Assembly (NCBI GenBank): GCA_022771695.1
Contig: JALEKJ010000066.1
Location: 1 to 43,188 of the forward strand
Direction of reading: 5' to 3'
DNA: 43,188 nt
Source of the DNA: Roseburia sp.
Lineage (GTDB): Bacteria; Bacillota; Clostridia; Lachnospirales; Lachnospiraceae
This document shows, one piece after another, positions 1 through 7,069 of the stretch; position 1 is the first letter of the stretch, and each line of letters begins with the position of its first letter. A program made the position numbers and the translations under genes. A model generated the notes under the pieces. That model was given only the letters and a program-made list of their open reading frames with translations. It had not been told where the DNA came from and ran no database searches.

Positions 1-110
1 GAAATGTACGGATAATCTGTTACTAATTTGTTACTATTTGGCATAGTTTGACACAATCTGACACCGCTTTTCAAACTGAACTTTTCAGTAAAATAAGGCA
101 TTTTAAGGGG

Positions 111-139
111 TTTGTAATTGTTCAAATTTATGATATAAT
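111..139 (+). promoter_or_regulatory. Probable sigma-A promoter of the first chemoreceptor gene
   Basis: There is a TATAAT at 134-139 preceded by TG at 131-132, which makes an extended -10, and a TTTGTA/TTGTAA -35-like hexamer at 111-117 with 16-17 bp spacing. It lies about 140 bp before the chemoreceptor start, so the transcript would have a long structured leader. A second TATAAT at 210-215 has no convincing -35. Confidence 0.5.
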
Positions 140-151
140 GAGCGCAAGCGA

Positions 152-207
152 GTCAACATGCTTGCATGATTGACGAGCGGCGAAATTATTGAGTGAGCTT
201 TGCTCAC
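152..207 (+). repeat. Two small hairpins in the chemoreceptor 5' leader
   Basis: GTCAACATG at 152-160 pairs with CATG-A-TTGAC at 165-174, with a one-base bulge. GTGAGC at 193-198 pairs with GCTCAC at 202-207 across a three-base loop. Neither is followed by a T-run, so they are not obvious terminators. They may be leader structures or a dispersed small repeat. I recognise no known riboswitch consensus in them. Confidence 0.45.
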
Positions 208-280
208 GATATAATAGTCACAATAGAGAACGAGTACGAAAACGAGCAGAGTAAATTAGCAGAGTACGGAGGAAATGACG

Positions 281-1597
281 ATGGAAGACAAGAAGAAAAC
301 AGTGATTTGGGGGAAAATACTAAAGCCGCTTTGCGTATTGGTGGTAATCATGGTAGCATGTCAGATTGCAGTGCTACAGTTGGTAAGGATAGGTGCTGTC
401 AGTATTTTTTTGGCAATGATTTTAAACAGTGCATTGATAATCGTAATATTTGGAATCGTTTTTTGGATTGTCAAATCAATGCTCGATCAGATTCGGATGG
501 TGGTATCCGGGGAGAACAAGGAGGATGCTCAGGATAATAAGTTAGCAGAGAAGGCGAAAAAGCTGGCAGAGCGGGATGATGAGATTGGCGAGATGGTGCG
601 CACGATTGGGAATTCAGTATCTTCCGTCGTTGTGATAATAGACGGAATTCGGAAAGCGACCGGCGAGCTGGAGACGGTATCGGATGATTTGCAGACGATG
701 TTTGAAAATGTGACGAATTCCATGGAGCAGGCGACGGATGCTGTGGAAATCATTACGGGAAATACAGTTTCTCAGGCGGATAATATTTTGGACATGAAGG
801 AGAAGATTGAAGCAATCAGCATTTCGATTGACCATATTTCTGAAAATGTTGCGGAACTGACAAAAAATGCGGATAACATGAGAGCATGCAATCAGTCAGC
901 AGAGCAGATTATGGAGGAACTGATAGCAATCAGTGAAGAGAGTGGTATTGCCATTGAGAATGTCAGGAGACAGACAGACCTTACCAATCAGTCGGCACAG
1001 CAGATTCGCACTGCAACAGAAATTATTGCCGGCATTTCCAGCCAGACAAATCTGTTAGCGTTAAATGCAAGTATTGAGGCGGCGAGAGCCGGGGAGCATG
1101 GAAAAGGTTTTGCGGTTGTTGCAGAGGAAATTCGTACCTTAGCAGATCAGTCCAGAGAATCTACAGAGCAGATTAATAAAATTGTCAATGATTTGATTGA
1201 AAATTCCAATGTCAGCGTGGAGATTACCGAGAAGGTTTCTGAGGCATTTGCAAAGCAGAATGAGAAGGTACAGGATACGGAAGAGATTTTCAAATCACTG
1301 AATCAGGAAATCGAACAGGTAGGAAATGCTATCGGAGGAATCGGATCAGAGGTTGGAGACCTTGAGGTACATAAGGGAGTTCTTGAGAAGAGTACAGCTT
1401 CTCTTGCCACCTCTGCGGAGGAGAATACAGAGAGTGCTAAACTGACAATGGAAAGCGTAGAGGAATTCAGACAGGTAGTAGATGAATGCAATCATGTGAC
1501 CGAACGGATTGTAGGTGTATCGGATGAACTTGTGGGTTATATCAAAAAGTTCGATGTAGAGTCTGTTATAAAGGAGCATAAGACTTTGCGCAGTTAA
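281..1597 (+). CDS. Methyl-accepting chemotaxis protein with minimal N-terminus
   Basis: This is a chemoreceptor that would signal through CheA/CheW to the flagellar motor. Two adjacent hydrophobic helices fill roughly residues 10-65, with almost no loop between them, so there is no extracellular sensor domain. A HAMP-like linker follows, then a long coiled-coil signalling domain. The conserved hairpin tip is visible around residues 255-285 ([19 protein letters not shown]). Start choice: GGAGG at 268-272 is only 2 nt from the ATG at 275 but 8 nt from the ATG at 281, so 281 is preferred (438 aa). It is monocistronic, with a terminator directly after it. With no periplasmic domain, it probably senses through its membrane helices, an intracellular signal or a partner. 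The family is certain; the ligand is unknown. Confidence 0.93.
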   Translation: MEDKKKTVIWGKILKPLCVLVVIMVACQIAVLQLVRIGAVSIFLAMILNSALIIVIFGIVFWIVKSMLDQIRMVVSGENKEDAQDNKLAEKAKKLAERDDEIGEMVRTIGNSVSSVVVIIDGIRKATGELETVSDDLQTMFENVTNSMEQATDAVEIITGNTVSQADNILDMKEKIEAISISIDHISENVAELTKNADNMRACNQSAEQIMEELIAISEESGIAIENVRRQTDLTNQSAQQIRTATEIIAGISSQTNLLALNASIEAARAGEHGKGFAVVAEEIRTLADQSRESTEQINKIVNDLIENSNVSVEITEKVSEAFAKQNEKVQDTEEIFKSLNQEIEQVGNAIGGIGSEVGDLEVHKGVLEKSTASLATSAEENTESAKLTMESVEEFRQVVDECNHVTERIVGVSDELVGYIKKFDVESVIKEHKTLRS

Positions 1598-1604
1598 CAT
1601 AAAG

Positions 1605-1647
1605 CAAGGGATGAAATTTCTTGACGGAGATTTCATCCCTTGTTTTT
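1605..1647 (+). terminator. Rho-independent terminator after chemoreceptor 1
   Basis: CAAGGGATGAAAT at 1605-1617 pairs with ATTTCATCCCTTG at 1630-1642, and TTTTT follows. It lies 8 nt after the chemoreceptor stop. Confidence 0.9.
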
Positions 1648-1801
1648 ATGCATTATTACAAATGACACAATTCGAGACTTGCCCGGTATTCAAAAAATTT
1701 TGAGTATTTCCCTGGCGCGGTCGTTTTCCCAATCGGCATAGTCACCGAAAATATAAAAGTATTTTGAATAGCATGCGAGGGGAAAAGACAGGTTTAAATC
1801 C
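1648..1801. other. Gene-free stretch with a possible decayed gene fragment
   Basis: No intact gene is present between the terminator and the TetR promoter. On the minus strand, 1777-1690 translates to a short open stretch containing FGDYADWENDRAREIL and then a stop. The YADWE motif resembles the N-terminal strand and helix of DJ-1/PfpI amidotransferase-like proteins. At about 29 codons this is only suggestive of a relic, and nothing else in the stretch is recognisable. Confidence 0.25.
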
Positions 1802-1867
1802 TTGACAAAAGAGATAAAAATTGTACAATAAGAAGTAGGATATATAACGGTGTTATGTAACGGTGTT
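1802..1867 (+). promoter_or_regulatory. TetR promoter with tandem operator-like repeats
   Basis: A TTGACA at 1802-1807 and a TACAAT at 1824-1829 have 16-bp spacing. Just downstream, TAACGGTGTT occurs at 1845-1854 and again at 1858-1867, a direct repeat with 13-bp period. The first copy is the core of a perfect dyad, ATAAC-GGT-GTTAT, at 1844-1856. Position and symmetry fit an autoregulatory site for the TetR protein encoded next. Binding is inferred. Confidence 0.6.
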
Positions 1868-1912
1868 TTGTATTAAATGTTGACGGGAAGAAGAGCGGAA
1901 AGGAGATTTTGT

Positions 1913-2557
1913 ATGCCACCGAGAGCAAAATATACAAAAGAAGAAATTATACAGACTGCATTTGAAATGACAAGAGAAAAAGGGTTTGGCTCGGTGACAG
2001 CCAGAGAACTCGGGAAAAAGTTGGGGACATCGGTAACTCCGATTTTTAACGTTTTTCAAAATATGAGTGAATTGCAAAGTGAAGTTCGTAATCTTGCACT
2101 GAAAGAATTTGAAAAGTATGTGGCAGATGCCGTTAATTATACTCCGGCATTCAAACAGTTCGGAGTACAGATGATTAAATTTGCCACAGAAGAACCGCAA
2201 TTATTTCGGATACTTTATATGGATGTGAATGAGGAAAGTCAGTCATTTGAGGTGATGATAGAGGGGCTTGGCGAGCCGGCACAAATTTGTATGGCGTTGA
2301 TACAACAGGATTATGGTGTGTCGGAGCAGGATGCTGTAAGGCTGTTTCGTCAGGCATGGATTCATACATTTGCTATTTGTGTGCTGCTTGTCAATAAAAT
2401 ATGCTATTTTTCAAAAGAGGAAATTATGAATATGCTCGGTTTGGATTTTCAAGGTTCGTTAATGCTGATAAAAGCAGGACAATATCAAAGTATAGATGTG
2501 ACATCCAAAAAGAAAACGGGAAGAATGCCGGTTAAAACAAAAGAGAAGGGAAGGTAA
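1913..2557 (+). CDS. TetR/AcrR-family transcriptional regulator
   Basis: The N-terminal ~50 residues form a TetR DNA-binding domain: [20 protein letters not shown], then an [19 protein letters not shown] helix-turn-helix. The C-terminal ~150 residues would be the helical ligand and dimerisation domain, with no signature telling the ligand. The ATG at 1913 is chosen because AAAGGAG at 1899-1905 lies 7 nt before it; an upstream ATG at 1877 lacks a ribosome binding site. The product is 214 aa with a basic tail. It sits 5 nt before a chemoreceptor gene, so the two are surely co-transcribed, and an operator-like dyad lies in the promoter. It probably controls itself and the chemoreceptor. Family certain, target inferred. 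Confidence 0.88.
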   Translation: MPPRAKYTKEEIIQTAFEMTREKGFGSVTARELGKKLGTSVTPIFNVFQNMSELQSEVRNLALKEFEKYVADAVNYTPAFKQFGVQMIKFATEEPQLFRILYMDVNEESQSFEVMIEGLGEPAQICMALIQQDYGVSEQDAVRLFRQAWIHTFAICVLLVNKICYFSKEEIMNMLGLDFQGSLMLIKAGQYQSIDVTSKKKTGRMPVKTKEKGR

Positions 2558-2562
2558 TCGTT

Positions 2563-4062
2563 ATGGAACAAAAGTTTTTCTATGAGAATGATGTCAAGGT
2601 AACCCGAATGGCGGTCAATGTTTTGCGATGGCTGATTCTGGTTTTTCCGTTGTTGATACTGCTGTCGGTAATCGGAATATTTCAGTCTAAGGTACAGAAC
2701 TTAATACCGCTTACAGCGATAGCGCTTGTTGTTACGATGGGACCGACGGTTGCACATAAGATGAATGCACCGATAAAGGTCATGAAATATGTTACGACGC
2801 TGGCGCTTGGCGCGCTCGTTGCACTTATGGCAACGGACCCTACCATAGGTATCTATATGACCTATGCCCTTGCGATGGTATTCAGTGTTTTTTATTATGA
2901 TAAAAAGTTTACCCTACAGATTTCTGTGATTAGCTACTTTTTATTGGTAATTTCACTGTTTTTTAGATCCATCCATGTACAGCAGATTGAGTTTGACACC
3001 AATTTTACATGGTTTATCAGCCGTTCTCTCGGATTCATGTTGGAAGCAATCGTTATGAGCATCGTCTGCGTAAAAATTGCGGAGGTATCCCACAATATGT
3101 TGGTAAAATTCGCAGATACGCAGCAGACGGCAGATTTGGTGGAACAGTGTAAGAATGCCTCGGAAGAGTTGAGTGAGGTAGTGGAGAAACTGGAGAGCTG
3201 TATTCACGGCTTTGCAAATACGAATGAGGTAATTACAAATTCTGCGCAGGTCACATTGGAGGATTGCGACAACAATTTCCGCTTTGTGGATTCTGTTTGC
3301 GGGTCGATGGATGAACTGAATGAAACCGTAAATGTAATTGTGAATAATACGGCGCAGATGATAGAAATTTCACAGGAAACCACAGAAAAGATGCAGGGCT
3401 ATATCGAGCTTATGGAAAAGACGACGGATGACATGCAGGTGATTGAACAGTCTGCGCATCAGACGGAAAACTCGATTGAAAGTCTCGAAGCCGGGATGAA
3501 AGAGGTGTCGGAGTTTGCAAACACGATTGCAGCGATTACAAGCCAGACGAATCTGCTCGCTTTAAATGCGTCCATAGAAGCAGCGAGAGCAGGAGAGATG
3601 GGTAGAGGCTTTAGTGTTGTGGCAGAGGAAGTACGGGTGCTTGCCGACAATTCCAAACAGGCAAGTGATGCGATTACCGGTATTATACATAAAATATTCG
3701 CTCTGTTAGAGGAAGTTCGAGTTTCTAATCAGGAGAACCTGAGCAATATTGCAAACGGAATCGAAAAGTTACATGCGGTATCGGAGGAAGCGGAAAGCCT
3801 CGGAAAGCTTCAGACAGAATCCGGGGAGAAGGCAAGGATGGTCGCGGCTTCCAGTGAAGATACGGTAGAGCATGGACAGCAGGTTTTGGATATGGTCAAG
3901 CAGATGCAGCAGCTCGTGGAAAGCACGCTTGAACAGGCAAATCAGATTGTTCAGGAATCTCAGACGCAGAAAGAGGTAGCGGGAGAAGTCGAGGAGTCTT
4001 TCCATCAGGTAAACCATATATCAGGAAATCTGCTTCAAATCGGAAAAATAAAAAGCGCTTGA
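2563..4062 (+). CDS. Methyl-accepting chemotaxis protein with six-helix membrane domain
   Basis: A polytopic N-terminal region (about residues 15-190) contains around six hydrophobic segments with short loops, instead of the usual two helices around a periplasmic sensor. No HAMP domain is evident. A cytoplasmic coiled-coil signalling domain follows, with the conserved tip [19 protein letters not shown] near residues 325-345. The architecture and the YYDKKF motif between membrane segments are shared with the chemoreceptor at 16345, so the two are paralogues. Translation is coupled to the upstream TetR gene (5-nt gap). The gene's stop codon lies inside the -35 of the next operon's promoter. It is expected in the chemoreceptor array; the stimulus is unknown. 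Confidence 0.92.
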   Translation: MEQKFFYENDVKVTRMAVNVLRWLILVFPLLILLSVIGIFQSKVQNLIPLTAIALVVTMGPTVAHKMNAPIKVMKYVTTLALGALVALMATDPTIGIYMTYALAMVFSVFYYDKKFTLQISVISYFLLVISLFFRSIHVQQIEFDTNFTWFISRSLGFMLEAIVMSIVCVKIAEVSHNMLVKFADTQQTADLVEQCKNASEELSEVVEKLESCIHGFANTNEVITNSAQVTLEDCDNNFRFVDSVCGSMDELNETVNVIVNNTAQMIEISQETTEKMQGYIELMEKTTDDMQVIEQSAHQTENSIESLEAGMKEVSEFANTIAAITSQTNLLALNASIEAARAGEMGRGFSVVAEEVRVLADNSKQASDAITGIIHKIFALLEEVRVSNQENLSNIANGIEKLHAVSEEAESLGKLQTESGEKARMVAASSEDTVEHGQQVLDMVKQMQQLVESTLEQANQIVQESQTQKEVAGEVEESFHQVNHISGNLLQIGKIKSA

Positions 4063-4089
4063 CTCGTCCCTTAGGGGAGACTGTAGCAT
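4059..4089 (+). promoter_or_regulatory. MerR-type promoter with 19-bp spacer
   Basis: TTGACT (4059-4064) and TAGCAT (4084-4089) are separated by 19 bp, and the spacer holds an imperfect dyad centred at 4072 with core CCCT-T-AGGG. An overlong spacer filled by a dyad is the hallmark of promoters activated by MerR-family DNA distortion. A merR-like gene lies in the operon it drives. The -35 overlaps the stop codon of the preceding chemoreceptor gene. Confidence 0.8.
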
Positions 4090-4118
4090 AGCCTTATCAA
4101 GAAAAAGGAGGCTATGTT

Positions 4119-4841
4119 ATGAGTGCATGTATTGAAGTGAATGGACTTACCAAAGCATTTCACGGAAGAACTGTGGTAGACGGACTTTCTTTCCAAGTGC
4201 AGACCGGAGAAGTTTTTGGACTGTTAGGTCACAACGGCGCAGGAAAAAGTACGACGATTGATTTGCTGCTGGGATTAAAAAAAGCGGACCGGGGTTGTGG
4301 GACGATTTTTGGAATGGAGCCGGGTAAGAACCGGAAAAGAGTATTTGAGCGGGTTGGCGTACAGCTACAATCATCAAATTATCAGAATAACATCCGCGTG
4401 GATGAAATCTGCGAGCAGAAAGCAGCACTATATGAAAATCCGGCGGATTATCATGAACTGCTAAAATTCTTTTCGCTGGAACAGTTTGAAAAGTCTCAGG
4501 TAAATAAACTTTCCGGTGGTGAGAGACAACGATTGTCCGTTGCATTGGCATTAATCAATCATCCCGAAATCGTATTTTTGGATGAGTTGACTACCGGGTT
4601 AGATACCGCAGCCAGAAGGGATGTCTGGAAACGATTAAAAGAATTAAAGGAAAAGGGCACTACGATTTTTCTGACTACCCACTACATGGAGGAAGCGGAG
4701 AGTCTGTGTGACCGAATCTGCCTCATCAAAGATGGCAAAAAGGTAATTGAGGGCACCGTAAAAGAAGTGATAGAAAACAGTCCCTACGAGAATCTGGAAG
4801 AAGCTTATCTTTGGTACATGGGAGAGGAGGTTGCACAATGA
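4119..4841 (+). CDS. ABC-2 type transporter ATP-binding protein
   Basis: This is a cytoplasmic ATPase subunit (240 aa) of the CcmA/drug-export type. Visible motifs are Walker A GHNGAGKST near residue 38, signature LSGGERQRLSVAL near 130, Walker B IVFLDELTTGLD near 150, and a switch histidine in TTHYMEEAE. Within Walker B, E follows D, so the catalytic glutamate is present. AAGGAGG precedes the ATG; a nearer ATG at 4114 opens only a two-codon frame. The gene overlaps the permease start by ATGA, so the two are translationally coupled. Together they would form an exporter for a hydrophobic compound or peptide, induced from the MerR-type promoter. The substrate cannot be read from sequence. Confidence 0.93.
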   Translation: MSACIEVNGLTKAFHGRTVVDGLSFQVQTGEVFGLLGHNGAGKSTTIDLLLGLKKADRGCGTIFGMEPGKNRKRVFERVGVQLQSSNYQNNIRVDEICEQKAALYENPADYHELLKFFSLEQFEKSQVNKLSGGERQRLSVALALINHPEIVFLDELTTGLDTAARRDVWKRLKELKEKGTTIFLTTHYMEEAESLCDRICLIKDGKKVIEGTVKEVIENSPYENLEEAYLWYMGEEVAQ

Positions 4842-5575
4842 AACGATTTTTAAAACTTTATTCGATAGAACAAAAACTGGCGTTTCGGTCTTGCGATATG
4901 TTGATATTTGGCGTTGCTATGCCGGTTGGTGTGTTGATTCTTATTAGCATGATTGCCGGTAATAAGATGGCAGGAGAGGGTTACACCTATTTGGAGAGCT
5001 CATTCGCTTCTCTGATCGCGGTGGGGATTTGCGCAGCGGCATTTATGGGAATCCCATTGATAATTGTGGATTACAGGGACAAAAAGATACTAAAGCATTT
5101 TTTTACCACACCTTGCAGTCCTATGTGGATTTTGGGGAGTGATGTGTTGTGCTGTGCAGTAAACGCAATATTGTCTGCGGTGGCGGTTTCTCTGGTGTCG
5201 GTAGTGTTTTTTGGATATCAAATGAGAGGGAGTATTCCGGGATTTATCGGTGCGTGGTTTTTAACGATGATAGCGATGTTTAGCATCGGTCTTTTGATGG
5301 CAAGTCTTTGTAAAACTGTAAAAGCAGCGAATGCGGTAACCAGTTTGGTCTACTTCCCCATGCTGTTTTTATCGGGAGCCACAATACCATATGAATTGTT
5401 CCCTGAGGGTTTGCAAAAGGTGGCGTCTGTTTTGCCCCTGACGCAGGGAATCAAGCTGATGAAAGCTGTATCTATGGGAATACAGACGGATTCGGTATGG
5501 AAGATTGTGGTGCTGCTTGTGAGCATTACCGTTATTTGTAGTGCAATTTCGATAAAAACGTTTCGATGGGAGTAG
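4838..5575 (+). CDS. ABC-2 type transporter permease
   Basis: An integral membrane protein of about 245 residues with six predicted hydrophobic segments, in the ABC-2 membrane family. The conserved late stretch FLSGATIPYELFP near residues 175-190 is typical of drug and polyketide exporters of this family. GGAGAGGAGG at 4821-4830 lies 7 nt before the ATG at 4838. An upstream ATG at 4811 lies inside the ATPase gene and has no ribosome binding site. It partners with the ATPase encoded just before it, and its end touches the start of the merR fragment. Efflux of a toxic ligand sensed by MerR is the likely role. Confidence 0.9.
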   Translation: MKRFLKLYSIEQKLAFRSCDMLIFGVAMPVGVLILISMIAGNKMAGEGYTYLESSFASLIAVGICAAAFMGIPLIIVDYRDKKILKHFFTTPCSPMWILGSDVLCCAVNAILSAVAVSLVSVVFFGYQMRGSIPGFIGAWFLTMIAMFSIGLLMASLCKTVKAANAVTSLVYFPMLFLSGATIPYELFPEGLQKVASVLPLTQGIKLMKAVSMGIQTDSVWKIVVLLVSITVICSAISIKTFRWE

Positions 5576-5583
5576 GCACAGAG

Positions 5584-6024
5584 ATGATAAATTTAAAGAC
5601 AAATCAAGAACATGAGTATTGTAAGGAAAAAGAGCCACCCAGATTATATAGGATTGGTATGTTTGCAAATATGAATCACGTCACGATTAAGACATTGCGT
5701 TATTATGATGAGCAAAATTTGTTAAAACCGGTGTACGTGGATGAGGAGAATGGTTATCGGTATTATGAAGCAAGTCAGATTGCAGAACTTCACAGGATTT
5801 TGGCGCTGAAAAACATGGGATTCTCCATAGAGGATATCCGCAGAATCGCAAGCGGCGAGGAGGAAAAAAATCTTCTTTTAAGAAAAAAGCAGGAAATATT
5901 AAAAGAAATGGCAACGTTGAAATGGGGGCAGAGATGGAACGTCTCGGATGTGTTTGCGCGGAACCTGATTACTGTTTTACACATTATCTGGAACCGGGGG
6001 AGAAGAGTGAGAATATTCTGGTAG
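5584..6024 (+). pseudogene. MerR-family regulator, N-terminal part, broken by internal deletion
   Basis: The frame encodes a normal MerR DNA-binding domain (LYRIGMFANMNHVTIKTLRYYDE, then NGYRYYEASQIAELHRILALKNMGF) and the start of the dimerisation coiled coil, ending at KKQEILKEMATL. It then runs out of frame into KWGQRWNV and an unrelated tail. In the family, the coiled coil leads into a GyrI-like ligand-binding domain. Here the second half of that domain appears immediately afterwards in another frame (5922-6293). The simplest reading is a deletion of roughly 50-60 codons, not a multiple of three. The start is uncertain: ATGs at 5566 and 5584 both precede the conserved region. The truncated product might still bind the promoter at 4059 but would lack its effector domain. 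Confidence 0.75.
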
Positions 6025-6293
6025 AGGTTTGTGAATCGGTGACGGAGAAAAAAGCGGATTCAGAGAAGGTAAAGTTTCGGGTGTTGCCGGAAATTCCGGA
6101 AGCTGCCTGTATTTTCCATAGGGGACCATATGATACATTACCGCAATCTTATGCGGTGGTACTTGGTTTTATTGAAGAGAACGGTTTTGAGATTTGTGGA
6201 AACATCAGAGAATCTTATATTGACGGTATCTGGAATAAAGATGATTCTAAGGACTGGTTGACGGAGATTCAGATTCCGGTAAGGAGGATATAG
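5922..6293 (+). pseudogene. GyrI-like effector-domain remnant of the broken MerR regulator
   Basis: This frame carries the C-terminal half of a GyrI-like small-molecule-binding domain: MGAEMERLGCVCAEPDYCFTH, ILVEVCESV, then EAACIFHRGPYDTLPQSYAVV and a final WLTEIQIPV. These are typical of MerR-GyrI regulators of drug exporters. It overlaps the end of the merR fragment by about 100 nt in a different frame, and the ATG at 5922 has no ribosome binding site. It is therefore best seen as the other half of one disrupted gene. The domain lacks its N-terminal repeat, so even if translated it would not be a full GyrI fold. A single sequencing frameshift would not explain the missing middle. Confidence 0.72.
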
Positions 6294-6314
6294 AAGACAG
6301 GAGGATGATGGAAG

Positions 6315-7007
6315 ATGAAAAATAAGGTTGTCTTGTTAATCAGAGTAGTGATTGCGATGCTGGTTTTTAGTATCAGCGGCATGGTATTGTCGGAACTATT
6401 GGCATTTGCACTTATGAAAAGTAACTGGACGCAGGACAATATATTGCTACTCTATCAGGTGGGAAGTAAGCTGATTACAATTCTGATTGCATTTCCGCTT
6501 TATGTATTGGTGATGCGGCTTTTTGGGAAAATAGGACGCTTTCATTGGAAGGGAAATCGGAGACTGACATTTTTGGAGCATCTGAAGTACTTGGCATTTG
6601 CATTTTTTCCAGTCATCATTCTGTATGGAATCATGATAATTCTGATGCGGATGGGGAGTGTTCCCGCTGAGGCAGCAGGAAGTATATCATCTTTTGGAAA
6701 TCTTATTTATGTTTTGCTCTTAGGGTGCGTGCTTATGCCGCTTGTGGAAGAAATCATGTTCCGGGGAATTATGTTTCACACATTGGCAAAAGAGGGTACT
6801 GCGTTTGCAGTGATTGTCAGTTCCCTGTGTTTTGCTGTTGGACATAACAATCCGGTGAATATGATAATCGGGCTTGCAGATGGAATCATTTTTGCGTTGC
6901 TTGCGGATAAGACAGGCGGAATCAAATATGGATATTTTTATCATGTAGTTGTTAATATTGTCGGAAGTATTGTAATTCCGCTGGTGATGCAACAGGGACT
7001 GATATAG
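6315..7007 (+). CDS. CPBP-family intramembrane metalloprotease
   Basis: A 230-residue membrane protein with about six to seven hydrophobic segments and the full set of CPBP (CAAX protease/bacteriocin-processing) motifs. These are EExxxR as EEIMFR at residues 145-150, a histidine in FAVGHNNPVN near 177, and HxxxN as HVVVN near 212. GGAGG at 6300-6304 precedes the ATG at 6315; nearer upstream ATGs run into a stop within a few codons. It closes the exporter operon, about 20 nt after the GyrI remnant. Members of this family process prenylated proteins or peptides, or give self-immunity to bacteriocins. Next to an ABC-2 exporter, an immunity or peptide-related role is possible, but no peptide gene is seen. 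Confidence 0.88.
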   Translation: MKNKVVLLIRVVIAMLVFSISGMVLSELLAFALMKSNWTQDNILLLYQVGSKLITILIAFPLYVLVMRLFGKIGRFHWKGNRRLTFLEHLKYLAFAFFPVIILYGIMIILMRMGSVPAEAAGSISSFGNLIYVLLLGCVLMPLVEEIMFRGIMFHTLAKEGTAFAVIVSSLCFAVGHNNPVNMIIGLADGIIFALLADKTGGIKYGYFYHVVVNIVGSIVIPLVMQQGLI

Positions 7008-7069
7008 TATGAGACAGTCAGTTGAGAATGACATGGATGAATTGCAAAATTGTTTACGGAGGATGAGCT

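Noticed and set aside
193-537. 114-codon frame overlapping the first chemoreceptor gene
   Set aside because: Out of frame with the clear chemoreceptor gene, no recognisable domain, and its start lies inside the leader hairpin.
5922-6293. Stand-alone GyrI-like protein gene
   Set aside because: It has no ribosome binding site, lacks the first half of the domain and directly continues the disrupted MerR gene in another frame.
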